Assembly: GCA_024138015.1 (NCBI GenBank)
Contig: JAMXBB010000011.1
Location: 37,039,975-37,103,974, forward strand
Reading direction: 5' to 3'
Origin: Lumnitzera littorea
Taxonomy: Eukaryota; Streptophyta; Magnoliopsida; Myrtales; Combretaceae
DNA length: 64,000 bases
A program made the position numbers and the translations under genes. Positions 37,066-47,879 of this stretch are shown piece after piece. A model generated the notes under the pieces. That model was not told where the DNA came from. It saw nothing but the letters and a program-made list of their open reading frames with translations, and did no database searches. The stretch's first letter is position 1. Every line of letters begins with the position of its first letter.

Positions 37066-38213
37066 TTGATGAGCAATTCTATGCTGTACCGACGATCGTT
37101 TGACGGTACGCTTTTACGTTGTATAGATGGGAAAGAGGTAAAGATGCTAATGAAAGAAGTGCACGAGAGAATATGTAGCCCTTATATGAATGGCTACATG
37201 CTTGCCAAGAAAATCATGAGGATGGGATATTACTGGTTGACTATAGAAGCGAATTGTATTGAACATGTTAGACGTTGCCATTTGTGCCAGATCTATGCGA
37301 ACAAAATAAATGCTCTACCTTAAGAATTGCATACACTATCAGCACCATGGCCATTTTCGATGTGAGGAATAGATATCATTAGCCTAATCACTCCAAAAGC
37401 ATCTAACGGGCACCGGTTTATATTGGTAGCTATCGATTATTTCACTAAGTGGGTTAAAGCCTCATCTTACTCTAGTGTGACGAAGGGAGTAGTGGTCAAG
37501 TTCATCAAGAGAGACCAACTAGCTCGGTATGGTAAGCCAGAAAAAATTATTACTGACAACAGTACAAATCTAAATAATAAATTGATGCCCGAGTTATGCC
37601 GATACTTTAGGATCATTCATAGAAATTCTACTCCTTATTGGCCCCAAATGAATGAAGCCGTAGAAGTAGCCAATAAGAATATCAAAAGAATTATTGAGAA
37701 GATGGCCATTACGTATCGAGATTGGCATGAGATGTTGCCATTTGCACTCATGGCCTATCGAACTTCTATTAGAACATCAACAGGGATAACCCCCTGCTCG
37801 TTGGTATACGGAATGGAGGTTGTACTGCCAGTGGAGGTCAAGATCCCGTCTCTCAGAATATTGTCGGAAACTATGTTGATGAGGCTGATTGGGTAAAGAA
37901 GCATGTTGAGCAGTTGAACCTAATTGATGAAAAGAGGCTAATAACTTTATGCCACAACATTTGCTATCAGCAACGAATAGCCAGGGCTTTCAACAAAAAA
38001 GTATGACTCTGAAGTTTTGAGTAAGGAGAGACGGTGTTGAGGAAGACGTTGCCTAATACAACTGATTCAAGAGGGAAGTTTGCCCCAAACTATAAAGGGC
38101 CTTACATTATGAAGAAAGTATTGCCTGGGGGAGCTATTATCTTGTTTCAAATGGATGGTCCGGATTTGAAGGACCTAGTATATGCTGATGTGCTAAAGAT
38201 GTACTATCCTTGA
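37066..38213 (+). pseudogene. Tat element integrase
   Basis: The zinc-binding N-terminal region is at about 37,160-37,300 (VHERICSPYMNGYML...CHLCQ), where two His of the usual GAHMSGHML-type motif are Tyr. The catalytic core has the Asp of GIDIIS near 37,370, the Asp of ITDNSTNLNN near 37,550 and the Glu of EVANKNIKR near 37,665, so the DDE triad is still readable. Stops at about 37,321 and 37,364 break the frame. The frame ends in DVLKMYYP and TGA at 38,211-38,213 after at least one frameshift. Confidence 0.88.
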
Positions 38214-39050
38214 ACATCAATGAAATTTTTGCAAATAATCTTACTAATACTGTGGTCTCATTGTCATTTTCTATATGCAAAGTTGGTATTCCTAGTAGTC
38301 GTTAGCATTGGATAATATCCTTAGCCTTTCTTTTTTCATTCCACTAAAAGACCCCACTTCTCACTCTATTATCTACCCAAATAAACCTTACACATGAGAA
38401 GCACAAGAAAAGTAATCACTTAATTTGAAGTGATAACTATTGATAAAAATTCTTTTAATACTTTATTGTTGTTAACCCCCCAAAGAAAAGGAGACTTGTT
38501 TCCTATTTTTCAGGATAGGACTATGTTCAAAAAGAGTAATGTGTAGCGTATAAGTAGAAACTCGCTTGAGAACAGATGCTTACCCGAAAAGCCAATGTTT
38601 GGATCGAAAGTTCAATACAGGAAATCTTTGTTCGAGAAGAATAAGTTTTACATTCGTTTCAAGCTTAAGTTGCTTAAAAAAAAAAAAAAGAGAAAATAAA
38701 AAAAAAAGAAAAGAAAAGAAGAAGAAAAAGAAAAGTGAGGGTTTTGGAAAGAGACGGCAGAAGAAAGAAGAAGAAGAACGAAAACAAGAAAAGCAATAGT
38801 AAGAGTCAGAATCGTTGGTTCTAATCGGACTGCTCAATAAGACATGGGACTACTTGGGAGCTATCATTGAAACCAGGTAAGTGGTTCTAAACCTGATAAA
38901 ACATTGCATTGGCAATTGGTTTCCCCCTAAGGATAATAGCTTATTTTCCAAAAACAATTTCTTAGCAAGATAGTTAGCTCGTAGAGCATGGTCCCAGTAT
39001 TTCTTCAACTTCCAATCGTCAAAATCACAAAATGTTACCCGACTCAAAAT
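38214..39050. other. Tat element 3' non-coding region with purine tract
   Basis: Non-coding DNA after integrase. An A/G-only tract fills about 38,668-38,800. Open frames across it (38,566-38,837) are made of Lys/Glu or Phe/Ser codons from the tract and are not genes. Confidence 0.7.
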
Positions 39051-41062
39051 TTCTTCAAGGGATTTAGCACTTCAGTTAGCTTATGGAGCACTAACTAGAC
39101 CTATATTCTCATTTAGGGATCTAGTTAGCTCATAGAGCGCAATCCCAATCTAAAGCTTCTTAAGTTTCTGGCTGACTCCTAAAACAGTCCCAATGTATAA
39201 TTTCCTAGGGAGCTTACCAGCTCGTGAGAGTGGTCTTAATTTGGAGTTTCACAGGCTCCCAATCGCCCAACTCACAAAATGTTGCCCAAATTATAATCTC
39301 TTAAGGATTTAGTAAGCTCATGGAGCGCTATCCTAATTTCAAGTTTTCCTCATTCTTCAGGTCTTAGCCAGCTCAAAGGGCGCTTTGATTGCCTTGGTTA
39401 GTCAGCTCATTAGGGCACGACCAAGTTTTCCTCATTCTTCAGGTCTTAGCCAACTCAAAAGACGCTTTGACCGCCTTGATTAGTCAGCTCATCAGGGCAC
39501 AACCAAGTTTTCTCATTCTTAGGTATTAACCAGCTCAAAGGGCGCTTTGACCGCCTTGGTTAGTTAGCTCATTAGGGCACTATCAAGTTTTCATTCTTTT
39601 AGGTCTTAGCCAGCTCAAAGGGCACTTTGACCGCCTTGGTTAGTTAGCTTATTAGGGCACTATCAAGTTTTCATTCTTTTAGGTCTTAGCCAGCTCAAAG
39701 GGCACTTTGACCGCCTTGGTTAGTTAGCTCATTAGGGTACGACCAAGTTTTCCTCATCTTTAGGTCTTAGCCAGCTTAAAGGGTGCTTTGACTGCCTTGG
39801 TTAGTTCATTAGGGTACGACCAAGTTTTCCTCATTTTTAAGTCTTAGCCAGCTTAAAGGGCGCTTTAACCACCTTAGTTAGTCAGCTCATTAGGGCACGA
39901 CCAAGTTTTCCTTATTCTCCAGGTCTTAGCCAGCTCAAAGGGCGCTTTGGCCGCCTTAGTTAGTCAACTCATTAGGGCACAACCAAGTTTTCCTCATTTT
40001 TAGATCTTGGTTAGCTCAAAGGACGCTTTGACCGCCTTAGTTAGTCACTTCATTAGGGCATTACTAAGTTTTCCTTGTTTTAGGTCTTAGCCAGCTCAAA
40101 GAGTGCTTTGACCGCCTTGGTTAGTCAGCTCATTAGGGCACGACCAAGTTTTCCTCATTCTTCAGGTCTTAGCCAGCTTAAAGGGGGCTTTGACCACCTT
40201 GGTTAGTCAGCTCATTAGGGCACGACCGAGTTTTCCTTATTTTTAGGTCTTAGCTAGCTCAAAGGGCACTTTGACCACCTTGATTAGTCGGCTCATTAGG
40301 GCACGACCAAGTTTTCCTTTATTCTTCAAGTCTTATCCAGCTCAAAGGGTGCTTTGACCGCTTTGGTTAGTCAGCTCATTAGGGTACTACCAAGTTTTCC
40401 TTGTTTTAGGTCTTAGCCAACTCAAAGGGCGTTTTGACTGCCTTGGTTAGTCAGCTCATTAGAGCACGACCAAGTTTTCCTCATTCTTCAAGTCTTAGCC
40501 AGCTCAAAGGGCGCTTTGATCATCTTGGTTAGTCAGCTCATTAGGGCACGACCGAGTTTTCCTTATTTTTAGGTCTTAGCCAGCTCAAAGGGCGCTTTGA
40601 CCGCCTTGGTTAGTCAGCTCATTAGAGCACGACCAAGTTTTCCTTCATTCTTCAGGTCTTAGCCAGCTCAAAGGGCACTTTAACTGCCTTAGTTAGTCAG
40701 CTCAATAGGGTACTACCAAGTTTTCCTTGTTTTAAGTCTTAACCAGCTTAAAGGGCACTTTGACCGCCTTGGTTAGTCAGCTCATTAGGGCATGACCAAG
40801 TTTTCCTCTTTCTTTAGGTCATAGCCAGCTTAAAGGGCGCTTTGACCGCCTTAGTTAGTTAGCTCATTAGGGCACAACCAAGTTTTCCTCATTTTTAGGT
40901 CTTAGCCCGCTCAAAGGGCGCTTTGACCACCTTGGTTAGTCAGCTCATTAGGCCACGAACAAGTTTTCCCTCATTTTTAGGTCTTAACCAGCTCAAAGGG
41001 CGTTTTGACCACCTTGGTTAGTCAGCTCATCAGGGCACGACCAAGTTCTCGTTATTCTTTTT
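39050..41062. repeat. ~82-bp tandem repeat array, about 21 clear units
   Basis: From 39,357 to about 41,060, some 21 consecutive units of 78-83 bp share GGTCTTAGCCAGCTCAAAGG, CGCTTTGACCGCCTTGGTTA, GTCAGCTCATTAGGGCACGA and CCAAGTTTTCC. Two adjacent units (39,600 and 39,680) are nearly identical, which suggests recent local amplification. Four or more diverged units (AGCTCATRGAGCGC) precede the array from about 39,050. Tandem repeats between integrase and the 3' LTR are known for Tat/Ogre elements, and such arrays can seed genomic satellites. Confidence 0.92.
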
Positions 41063-41210
41063 AAGGATTTTTGCCAACTCACAAAGACGCTACCCCTCGA
41101 TACTCTAACCCTCGTCAAGTGACTTAACGTTCCTTAGGATAGAGTTGTTATGTGGCAAAAATTGTGTCTCTTTTGTCTTTGTGGTAAAGTTTTGCTTAAA
41201 CTTAACCATA

Positions 41211-41222
41211 AAGAGGGGTAGT
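41211..41222 (+). other. Polypurine tract before the 3' LTR
   Basis: AAGAGGGGTAGT lies directly before the 3' LTR start at 41,223, the required place for plus-strand priming. Confidence 0.7.
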
Positions 41223-42403
41223 TATAGACACCTAATTTTTGCTCCTCTATAGTCCTAATTTTCATTTTTACAAAAAGGGTCCTAATTCAAAAAATAAGAA
41301 ATTTAATTAATAAAAGATAAAAATAATAAAAAATTTAACAAATGATGAAAATACAAAAAAAAAAAAAGAAAAGAAAAAAATTTTAATTAAAAAAGATTTT
41401 TTGTATAATTTTAGGAAGTAACTTTTTTTTAGAACAAATAGTTTTTAGTTTTAGTTTAGTTAAAAAAAATTTTATTTTAGGGAATCGGATAATTTAAATA
41501 TAATTTAATTGTACTGAATGTCAAGGCATAAGCCAACGGCTTAACGAATAAGTATCAAAGTATTTGGAGTAGATTTAGTTNGTAGATTCTTTTGATATTA
41601 GTCTCTCTCTTTATATATATATATATATTAAGTATATTATTTTTCATATAGGTAGTCGTTTAGTAGTGATAACATAGATATATGTACATATTAGTTTTGG
41701 AATTTTTAAGATTAAGTTTTTTTAGAAATCTTCACATAGGAATTTTTTTTTTAGAAATAAAAATTAATAAAAGACCCTTTTAAATAAATTTTAGAATGTT
41801 TTAGAGGGTTTTCAAAAACACTCAAGAGTTAGGATTGTTTAGATTTTTTTAAAAAATTGAATCAATTAAAACGTAAACTCAGTCAATTTTCAAAAGTTAA
41901 AATAAACCAACACACTAAAGTTTTTTGGAAAGAACTACAATCGTCTAATCCTGGTTAGCGGGTACGTAGGCACCTTCGAGGCAACGATAAAATATGTAGA
42001 AACTTAGGTCCCTCTTTTTTCTCTCTTTTGATTTTATTTATTTATTTATTTATTTTTTAAATATTATAATTAGAAAAATAATCCTAATTTCGGTAAATAT
42101 ATAGTGGTACCCGTTAGGGTTTAATAGGTTAGCCCTCGAATTCGGAATCCTCTAGTTCTTCATTAAAATTGAAATCAAAGATCGATAGTGAAATCATAAT
42201 CAATCCACCCAATTGGTTACGGTTTTTTTTTTCTTTTTCCGACTTCGGTTGAGTGGCGACTCCAAAAATAATTTTCAATAAAAAAAACCGAAATTTCTTA
42301 ATTTCTTTAGTCAAGGATTAATATTAAATGGATTAAGGTTTAGTATTAATCAGGAAATGAGAAATTAATTTTAAATGAAAGAAATCGAAAATCAGGCTCG
42401 ACA
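41223..42403 (+). repeat. 3' LTR of the Tat element, with collapsed gap at the N
   Basis: 1,181 bp starting TATAGACACCTAATTTTTG and ending GGCTCGACA. The base at 41,581 is N. Left of it the LTR matches up to 27,584 of the 5' LTR, and right of it the match resumes at 28,590. About 1,005 bp is therefore missing exactly at the N; adding it back gives ~2,185 bp against 2,180 for the 5' LTR. Confidence 0.9.
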
Positions 42404-42408
42404 ATAAT

Positions 42409-43104
42409 ATAGTGGGATGACTTCGATCCCCTTAATAACTTGTAATGTCTCGAAAGACAGTAAGGGGCATATTTTAACTGAGTGGTAACATGACCAACGA
42501 TAGTACAGTCGTTACTAGAGAATGCATTCTCTTAAGTTAGAACTTACTATGCTTTTTAAAGACTTCAAGTGCTTAGGAGCAATGTCTCAACTAAGAAACC
42601 TTATTATCTGGTGTAAAGTAGTAAGATTGCCTTCTTATCTCTTCTTCTTTTTTCCTTTAAAAATGACATTATGTGACAGGGAGCAAAGGCTTAACTTCAT
42701 CACATTAATGTTAAGTAACATGAGCTTTAAATTTTTTTATGAACATAACTTCGAGACTGCTTAGACTCTTCGATCTAAGGGGCTTCTTATAGAATAGATA
42801 CAACTATAAGATTGCTTAGACTTAATGATCTAAGGGATCTCTATGCTGACTTTGAAACTTCTTAGATTCAATGATCTAAGGGGCCTCTCATAGAACAACA
42901 TAATTGTGAGATTGCTTAAACTCATGATCTAAGGGATCTTACATGTTATCTCATGTATTAAGGCAAAACTTTTGCTTATTGATGATAATGTCAAAAAGAT
43001 CCCCTTCAAGGAGTGTTCAATTGTGCATATGTAGCAATAGTGACATTGATTGCTTATGATCGATCTTCCTTCTCATCAGCTAAGGGGGTATTTCCCACTA
43101 CTTT
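42409..43104. other. Residual ancestral-element DNA with short repeats
   Basis: No gene. At about 42,750-42,935 a unit with GCTTAGACTxxxTGATCTAAGGG recurs four times at ~55-bp spacing, alternating GGGGCxTCT and GGGATCT endings. ACTTT at 43,100-43,104 may be the left target duplication of the next element. Confidence 0.6.
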
Positions 43105-43965
43105 TGTTGCGAACCATGACTAAGAACAGACAAAGCTAGTCACTAGCTTGAAAAGGATTAATGAGGAAGGTGTAAAAAGAGTGAAAATGATAAATAAAAC
43201 AGTAAGCAAAAACCCACAAACAGTTCCAGAGGATATGATGCACCAATGAAACTTCTAAAAACTCATGACACAATTCGATATGATGTATGAATTGGTCTAA
43301 TGAGGTTACTCGCCACCTAACCTTGCTTAAGGGAAAGGATAAGAGTGATGTTGAGAATAAACAAACAGTGTTTATGTAAGGAAAAAAGTACTCAAAGTGT
43401 ATTGAAGATAATATGATGATTTATAGCTACAAGTACTAGGATATTTATACCCATAAGTTAGGACAAATTGCTCAAAAGGGAAAAGACAAAAAAGATATTT
43501 CCTAAAGAAACAATGTACATGATATAAAAAGATAAAAATAAATATACAAGGAAAACAATCATTAATGTTATAGATTCTACATATGATATTGTATAAGTGG
43601 TGATGTTGCATTGGCGAGATTGTTAAGAGATGCGAATAAAAAAATACGGTCAGATGGGCTTGTCTAAGTAGGGATAGCTTAGTCAGTCTGGATTCTCTAT
43701 CTCTCGGCTTCTCAGTAAGGATGATGTCGAGTGATTGGTCAGCTCGACGCTAAAGAGTAATCATCAACTTGGCGTTAGAGAGTAATCATCAACTCGACAT
43801 ACCATAGAATAATGGGTGGTCATACAACATGGTATTAAAGGTGACTTCGCAAGGAAGTACTCAGCCTCAATAGGAATTGGTTAGAATAGAAGGATTTGTC
43901 GTGCCAACTCTTCTAGTCCTCAGGCTCCACTACAGGTTAGAGGCCTAACAGCTTGATTCCCATTA
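43105..43965 (-). repeat. 3' LTR of G1 copy 2
   Basis: 861 bp. It matches 54,092-54,949 along its length and the copy 1 LTRs in reverse complement. Its minus-strand end reads TTCGCAACA, which best shows the family terminus. Within it, a ~30-bp block with ATCAACTTGGCGTTAGAGAGT-like sequence is locally duplicated near 43,745-43,800. Confidence 0.85.
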
Positions 43966-45436
43966 TTCCCTTTTGGTTGTTCTGGATTCGGGATCAAATC
44001 CGGATGGTGTTCACTTAGTTCTCCATTAGGGTGATATGGATTGAGGTTGACAATGTTGAAGGCATCAAAAACCCTATAGTCCTTAGGTAATTCCAACCAG
44101 TAGGCGTTGTCACTGATTTTCTAGAGGATTTTGAAAGGTCCTTTCACTCTTGTAGATAATTTATTCTTTCTCTTGTTCAGGAACCATTCCTTATTGAGGC
44201 ATAGCCATACTAAGTCTCTCAATTGAAATTGTTTAGTCGACTTACCCCTAGTCTTTTCTCGCATTCTTTTAGCAGCTTAGTTGATGTACTGAATGATCTT
44301 GTGATAGATCTACCAAGTGACCTTATCATAGATGTGCCAAAGAGATTATGCTCTGGCCAAGGTGTCAGGTTTCTCTTGCATGGGTGCTGGTACAGGGGGT
44401 GGTCGAAGGGTAACTCAAGATTGAATCCATAAACAACCTTGAAGGGAGTCTACTTAGTGGTATCATGTACGATTTGGTTATAGGCAAACTCGACCACTGG
44501 CAGGCAGACGTTCTAATTAGCCAAGTTCTTACCTACTGCAGCTTGGAGAAGTAAACCCAAAGTATGATTAACTACCTCTATTTAGCCATCAATTTGGAGG
44601 TCACATGAGGTATTGAAGAGTAATTTGGTTCTCAACTGACGCCACAGGGTGTTTTAGAGATGGCTTAAGAACTTCAGGTCTTTATCGAATACTACACTTC
44701 TTGGTACGCCATATATCTGCATCTCTTGTAAGAAAAGAGAAGCAATAGCTAAAGTATCGTTAGTTTTGGTGCATGGCACGAAATATGCCATCTTACTAAA
44801 CCAATCCATGATGACCATTATAGAATCTTTGCCTCAGGTAGTTCATGGCAGTCCAAGAACAAAGTCCATGCTCAGTTCAATCCATAACCTTGTCGGAACA
44901 AGTAGGGGCATTACTTTTCCTTGTTCAGCTCAACACTTGGCCTTTTTGCACACAGTACAGCTTTCGATAACTCGATGCACATCTCTCCATATTCTTGGCC
45001 AAAAGAATCGGCCATTCAATAGTTCACAAGTCCTCTTCTCTCCAAAGTGTTTGGAGAGTTCTCTGCTGTAGGCTTCCCTGATTAATAATTCCCATAGGAA
45101 ACAAGTCGGCACGCATAATTTTCTCCCTCGGAACAGGTAACCATCTTCTACATAATACTTGTCCATTGTCCTCCCATCCATGCATCGTGAAATTATTGGT
45201 TCAAAGTGTCGATCCTTGGAGTACTATTCTTTGATACTCGCAAACCCAAATAGCATAATATGTAGTTTTGATAAAAGTGCATATCTCCTTGAAAAAGTAT
45301 CTGCAATTACATTGCTCTTTCCCTACTTGTACTTAATTACAAAATTGAATCCCTCAAAGAATTCAACCCATCTCGCCTGTTGTTTCGACAACTTGATCTG
45401 ACTTCAGAGGTACCTCAATGATTCATTGTCAGTATA
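43966..45436 (-). pseudogene. G1 copy 2: integrase and end of RNase H
   Basis: Minus-strand remnants. The RNase H tail and linker lie near 45,300-45,430. The integrase zinc region at 44,930-45,181 has REAYSRELSKHFGEKR, where the first His is Tyr, and intact SCTVCKKAKC. The core lies at about 44,450-44,900 and the C-terminus at about 44,000-44,250. Stops and frameshifts are frequent. Confidence 0.82.
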
Positions 45437-46654
45437 TGATAACTCTAATTTTAAACATATTTTATATGGTAATTTTATAGCATTTCCCGTACATTTTTGG
45501 TTTTATTTAAAGAAATTGATACTTAATTGAGTAAAATGTTGATTTCAGGTTTTAAACGCGTTCTAGGCTCAAAAACGAAGAAAAGGAATCAAGTTTCACT
45601 CAATTCCGAGTTCAAACGAAGAAGTTATGAAGTTTTGAAGTTGTGCAGAAATTTTGCCTTTGTGCAGAAAGTTACACGGCCTGGGGACACGGCCATGTCC
45701 CAGCCCGTGTCTGGTGACGAAAATAAAATCCGTGAAATAAACATATAAAAGGGGATCCTAGGGTTCAAAAGAAAGGGGAGACATTACAGAAACGGAGAGA
45801 AACAAGAGACAAGAAGAGACTTAAGGAGAAACAACATCAAGAAGCGATAACGACATCGATTTCAAGATTAGAGATTGTTCATCAAATCAAGAGGGGTTTT
45901 CATGCTTTATTTCATGTTTTTGATGAAACTCGTTTTTAAATTCGTCATGATAGCTTAGAATTCAAGTATTTAGGATTATGGAACCTAGGGTTTCATGTAA
46001 CCCTTGGATTGAATTATAATTTCAAGAAAGTTTCTATCTTTTTTTGATTCAATTATGTCGTTAATTATTGATTGATAATTCTAGAGTGTCAATATATGAT
46101 ATTATGCATGTTGATTGAGAAATTGCATGTGTAATTAGATCTTAGCATAATTGAAGAGAATTACATGTATACTTAGAGATAAGATACATGATTCTTCCGG
46201 AAAGTTGATTATTTGTGTGGGAATTCATTATACATTAATGCGATTCTAAGTTATATTGCTAAGTGAAGAGATTCCGGTAAATAATTTAGGATTAGGGTTA
46301 ATATGCTTGAGAAAGATATTAGCTTTAATTGTGAATCCCTCCGGTCAAGAATTATAGAAACTGAATTGAATATATTTTAAAAAGGTTACATGTTAAACAC
46401 TAGGGGAAATAATTCCTAAATACATCATTGCATACTTGAAGTCGTTAGTAGTTTATTGCTTTCTAAATTGCTTAGTTAAGTCTCATAATTAGTTTAGTTT
46501 ATTAATTTCAGTATTTTTAATTCATTCAACTCGACATAATTGTCCGGTTAGATAATAAAGCTAAAGTTAATATTAGTACTCAAAATCTCTGAGGGATCGA
46601 CTCGGACTCATATCCGACTATATTAAAATTGATAGGTGCGCTTGCCTCGTATCA
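45437..46654 (+). mobile_element. Solo LTR (family S), TSD GTATA, nested in RNase H
   Basis: 1,218 bp with TGATA...TATCA termini and exact duplications GTATA at 45,432-45,436 and 46,655-46,659. Removing it with one duplication restores the alignment to the RNase H region of copy 1 (around 22,510). It is the inverted twin of 25,458-26,684; about 6% difference over the ~265 bp at one end, by eye. It is younger than the element it interrupts. Confidence 0.92.
45744..45752 (+). promoter_or_regulatory. TATA box of solo LTR (right copy)
   Basis: TATAAAAGG is followed by GGATCCTAGGG, and it sits about 310 bp into the LTR. It is conserved in the other copy and used here to orient the LTR. A 73-codon open frame (45,527-45,748) ends against it. 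Confidence 0.6.
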
Positions 46655-46659
46655 GTATA

Positions 46660-47670
46660 TATGATAAATTCTCTCGGTAGTAAATAATGTTGTTGTACTT
46701 ACATCACTTGGATTCCAGTCTTCCACTCATCTCCTGGTCAGTTGTGGTCCTTAGAGCTTTTCACTATAGAAGGCAATTAGTTGGCTTTCCTGCATGCTTT
46801 CCTGCATGAGGACAATGCTTATTCCAATACCCAATGCATCGCATGCTAGCTAAAAAATTTTATCGAAGTTAGGTAGTACTAATACCGGGATAGAGGTCAA
46901 TCTTTCTTTTATGTCAACAAAACTTTCCTCCTCCATTTCTCCCCATCGAAAGTTAGTGTTTTTCTTCATTAATTCAATAAGTGGTGTAGCGAGGATGTTG
47001 AAATTCTTGATGAATCTTTTGTAAAATGACACTAATCCGTAGAAACTTCTTACGTCAGCATAAGTAATAGGAGTCAGCCACTTGTCAATTGCTTAGATCT
47101 TCTCATCGTCAACTCGCAAGCTTCCTCCACTAATTATATAGCCCAAGAATATCACTTCCTCCTAGCAAAAACTTCATTTCTTTAAATTGCTAAATAATCT
47201 CTTAGTATGGAGAATATCTATGACTGCTCTAAGATGTTTATAATGACTCAGTATGTCGGTGCTGTATACTAGGATGTCGTCAAAGTACACCATAGCACAC
47301 TTCTCTAAGAGATGTCTTAGTACATGGTTCATTAGTCGTATGAAAGTGCTTAGGCCATTCGACAAGCTGAAGGGCATGACCATCTACTCATAAAGTCCAT
47401 GTCGAGTCTTAAATGTAGTCTTCCACTCATCTCCTGGCCTTATGCAGATTTGATGGTAACTAGACTTAAGATCAATCTTGCTGAAAATCTTGGCTCTACT
47501 TAGTTCGTCCAACTTGTCTTCTAGCCTCGGGATCGGATACTTGTATTTGATCGTGATTTTGTTTACGGTTCGACTGTCAACAAACATTTGCGAAGTTCCA
47601 TCCTTCTTCGGCACTAAAAGTACAAGCACAACACAAGGGCTAAGACTTTCTCTTACATAGCCTCTCTCCA
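46660..47670 (-). pseudogene. G1 copy 2: reverse transcriptase and start of RNase H
   Basis: RT on the minus strand. Open pieces are 47,384-47,629 (VPKKDGTSQMFVDSRTVNKI) and 47,174-47,383, which carries an intact YFDDILVYS (about 47,265-47,291), unlike copy 1. A connection segment at 46,850-47,032 (SFYKRFIKNFNILATPL) leads into RNase H. Part of RNase H at about 46,680-46,740 is replaced by unrelated sequence that includes a 21-bp copy of the RT. Confidence 0.85.
46717..46737. repeat. 21-bp segment copied from the RT region
   Basis: AGTCTTCCACTCATCTCCTG(G) at 46,717-46,737 is identical to 47,417-47,437, where it is ordinary RT coding sequence. At 46,717 it stands where copy 1 encodes the NYSVYDKELLALI part of RNase H, so it looks like templated filler from repair. 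Confidence 0.75.
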
Positions 47671-47879
47671 GCTACTCATTGACTTAACGCTGGAGCTTAG
47701 AAGCTTGCTCGAGATTCATCCGATAAGTTGGCTTATTTAATAGTGCAGCATTGGGTACTAAGTCAATGTAGTGCTCTATGCCTCTAGTTGGGGGTAATAC
47801 CCTAAGTAACTATTCTAGGAATAGGTCAGTATATTCATCTAGGAATTAAGGAAGCTCACCCCACTCCTTCATTTTCAAT

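Larger units (their letters stand above)
27221..42403 (+). mobile_element. Full-length Tat-lineage (Ogre-like) Ty3/gypsy retrotransposon
   Basis: Both LTRs, PBS-like sequence, polypurine tract and target duplication ATAAT (27,216-27,220 and 42,404-42,408) are present. Coding order on the plus strand: an extra ORF upstream of gag, gag with zinc knuckle, aspartic protease, RT, RNase H, a second RNase H, integrase. The second RNase H and the extra 5' ORF are hallmarks of the Tat lineage. A 3-kb 3' non-coding region with an ~82-bp tandem array follows. About 15.2 kb as given; restoring the collapsed LTR gap would make it about 16.2 kb. All frames carry multiple stops and some frameshifts, so it is inactive. 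Confidence 0.92.

Noticed and set aside
38566..38837. Lys/Glu-rich and Phe/Ser-rich open frames
   Set aside because: Produced by an A/G-only tract in the Tat 3' non-coding region.
39357..41062. CRISPR array
   Set aside because: The whole ~82-bp unit repeats, with no unique spacers. The context is a plant retrotransposon 3' region and there are no cas genes.
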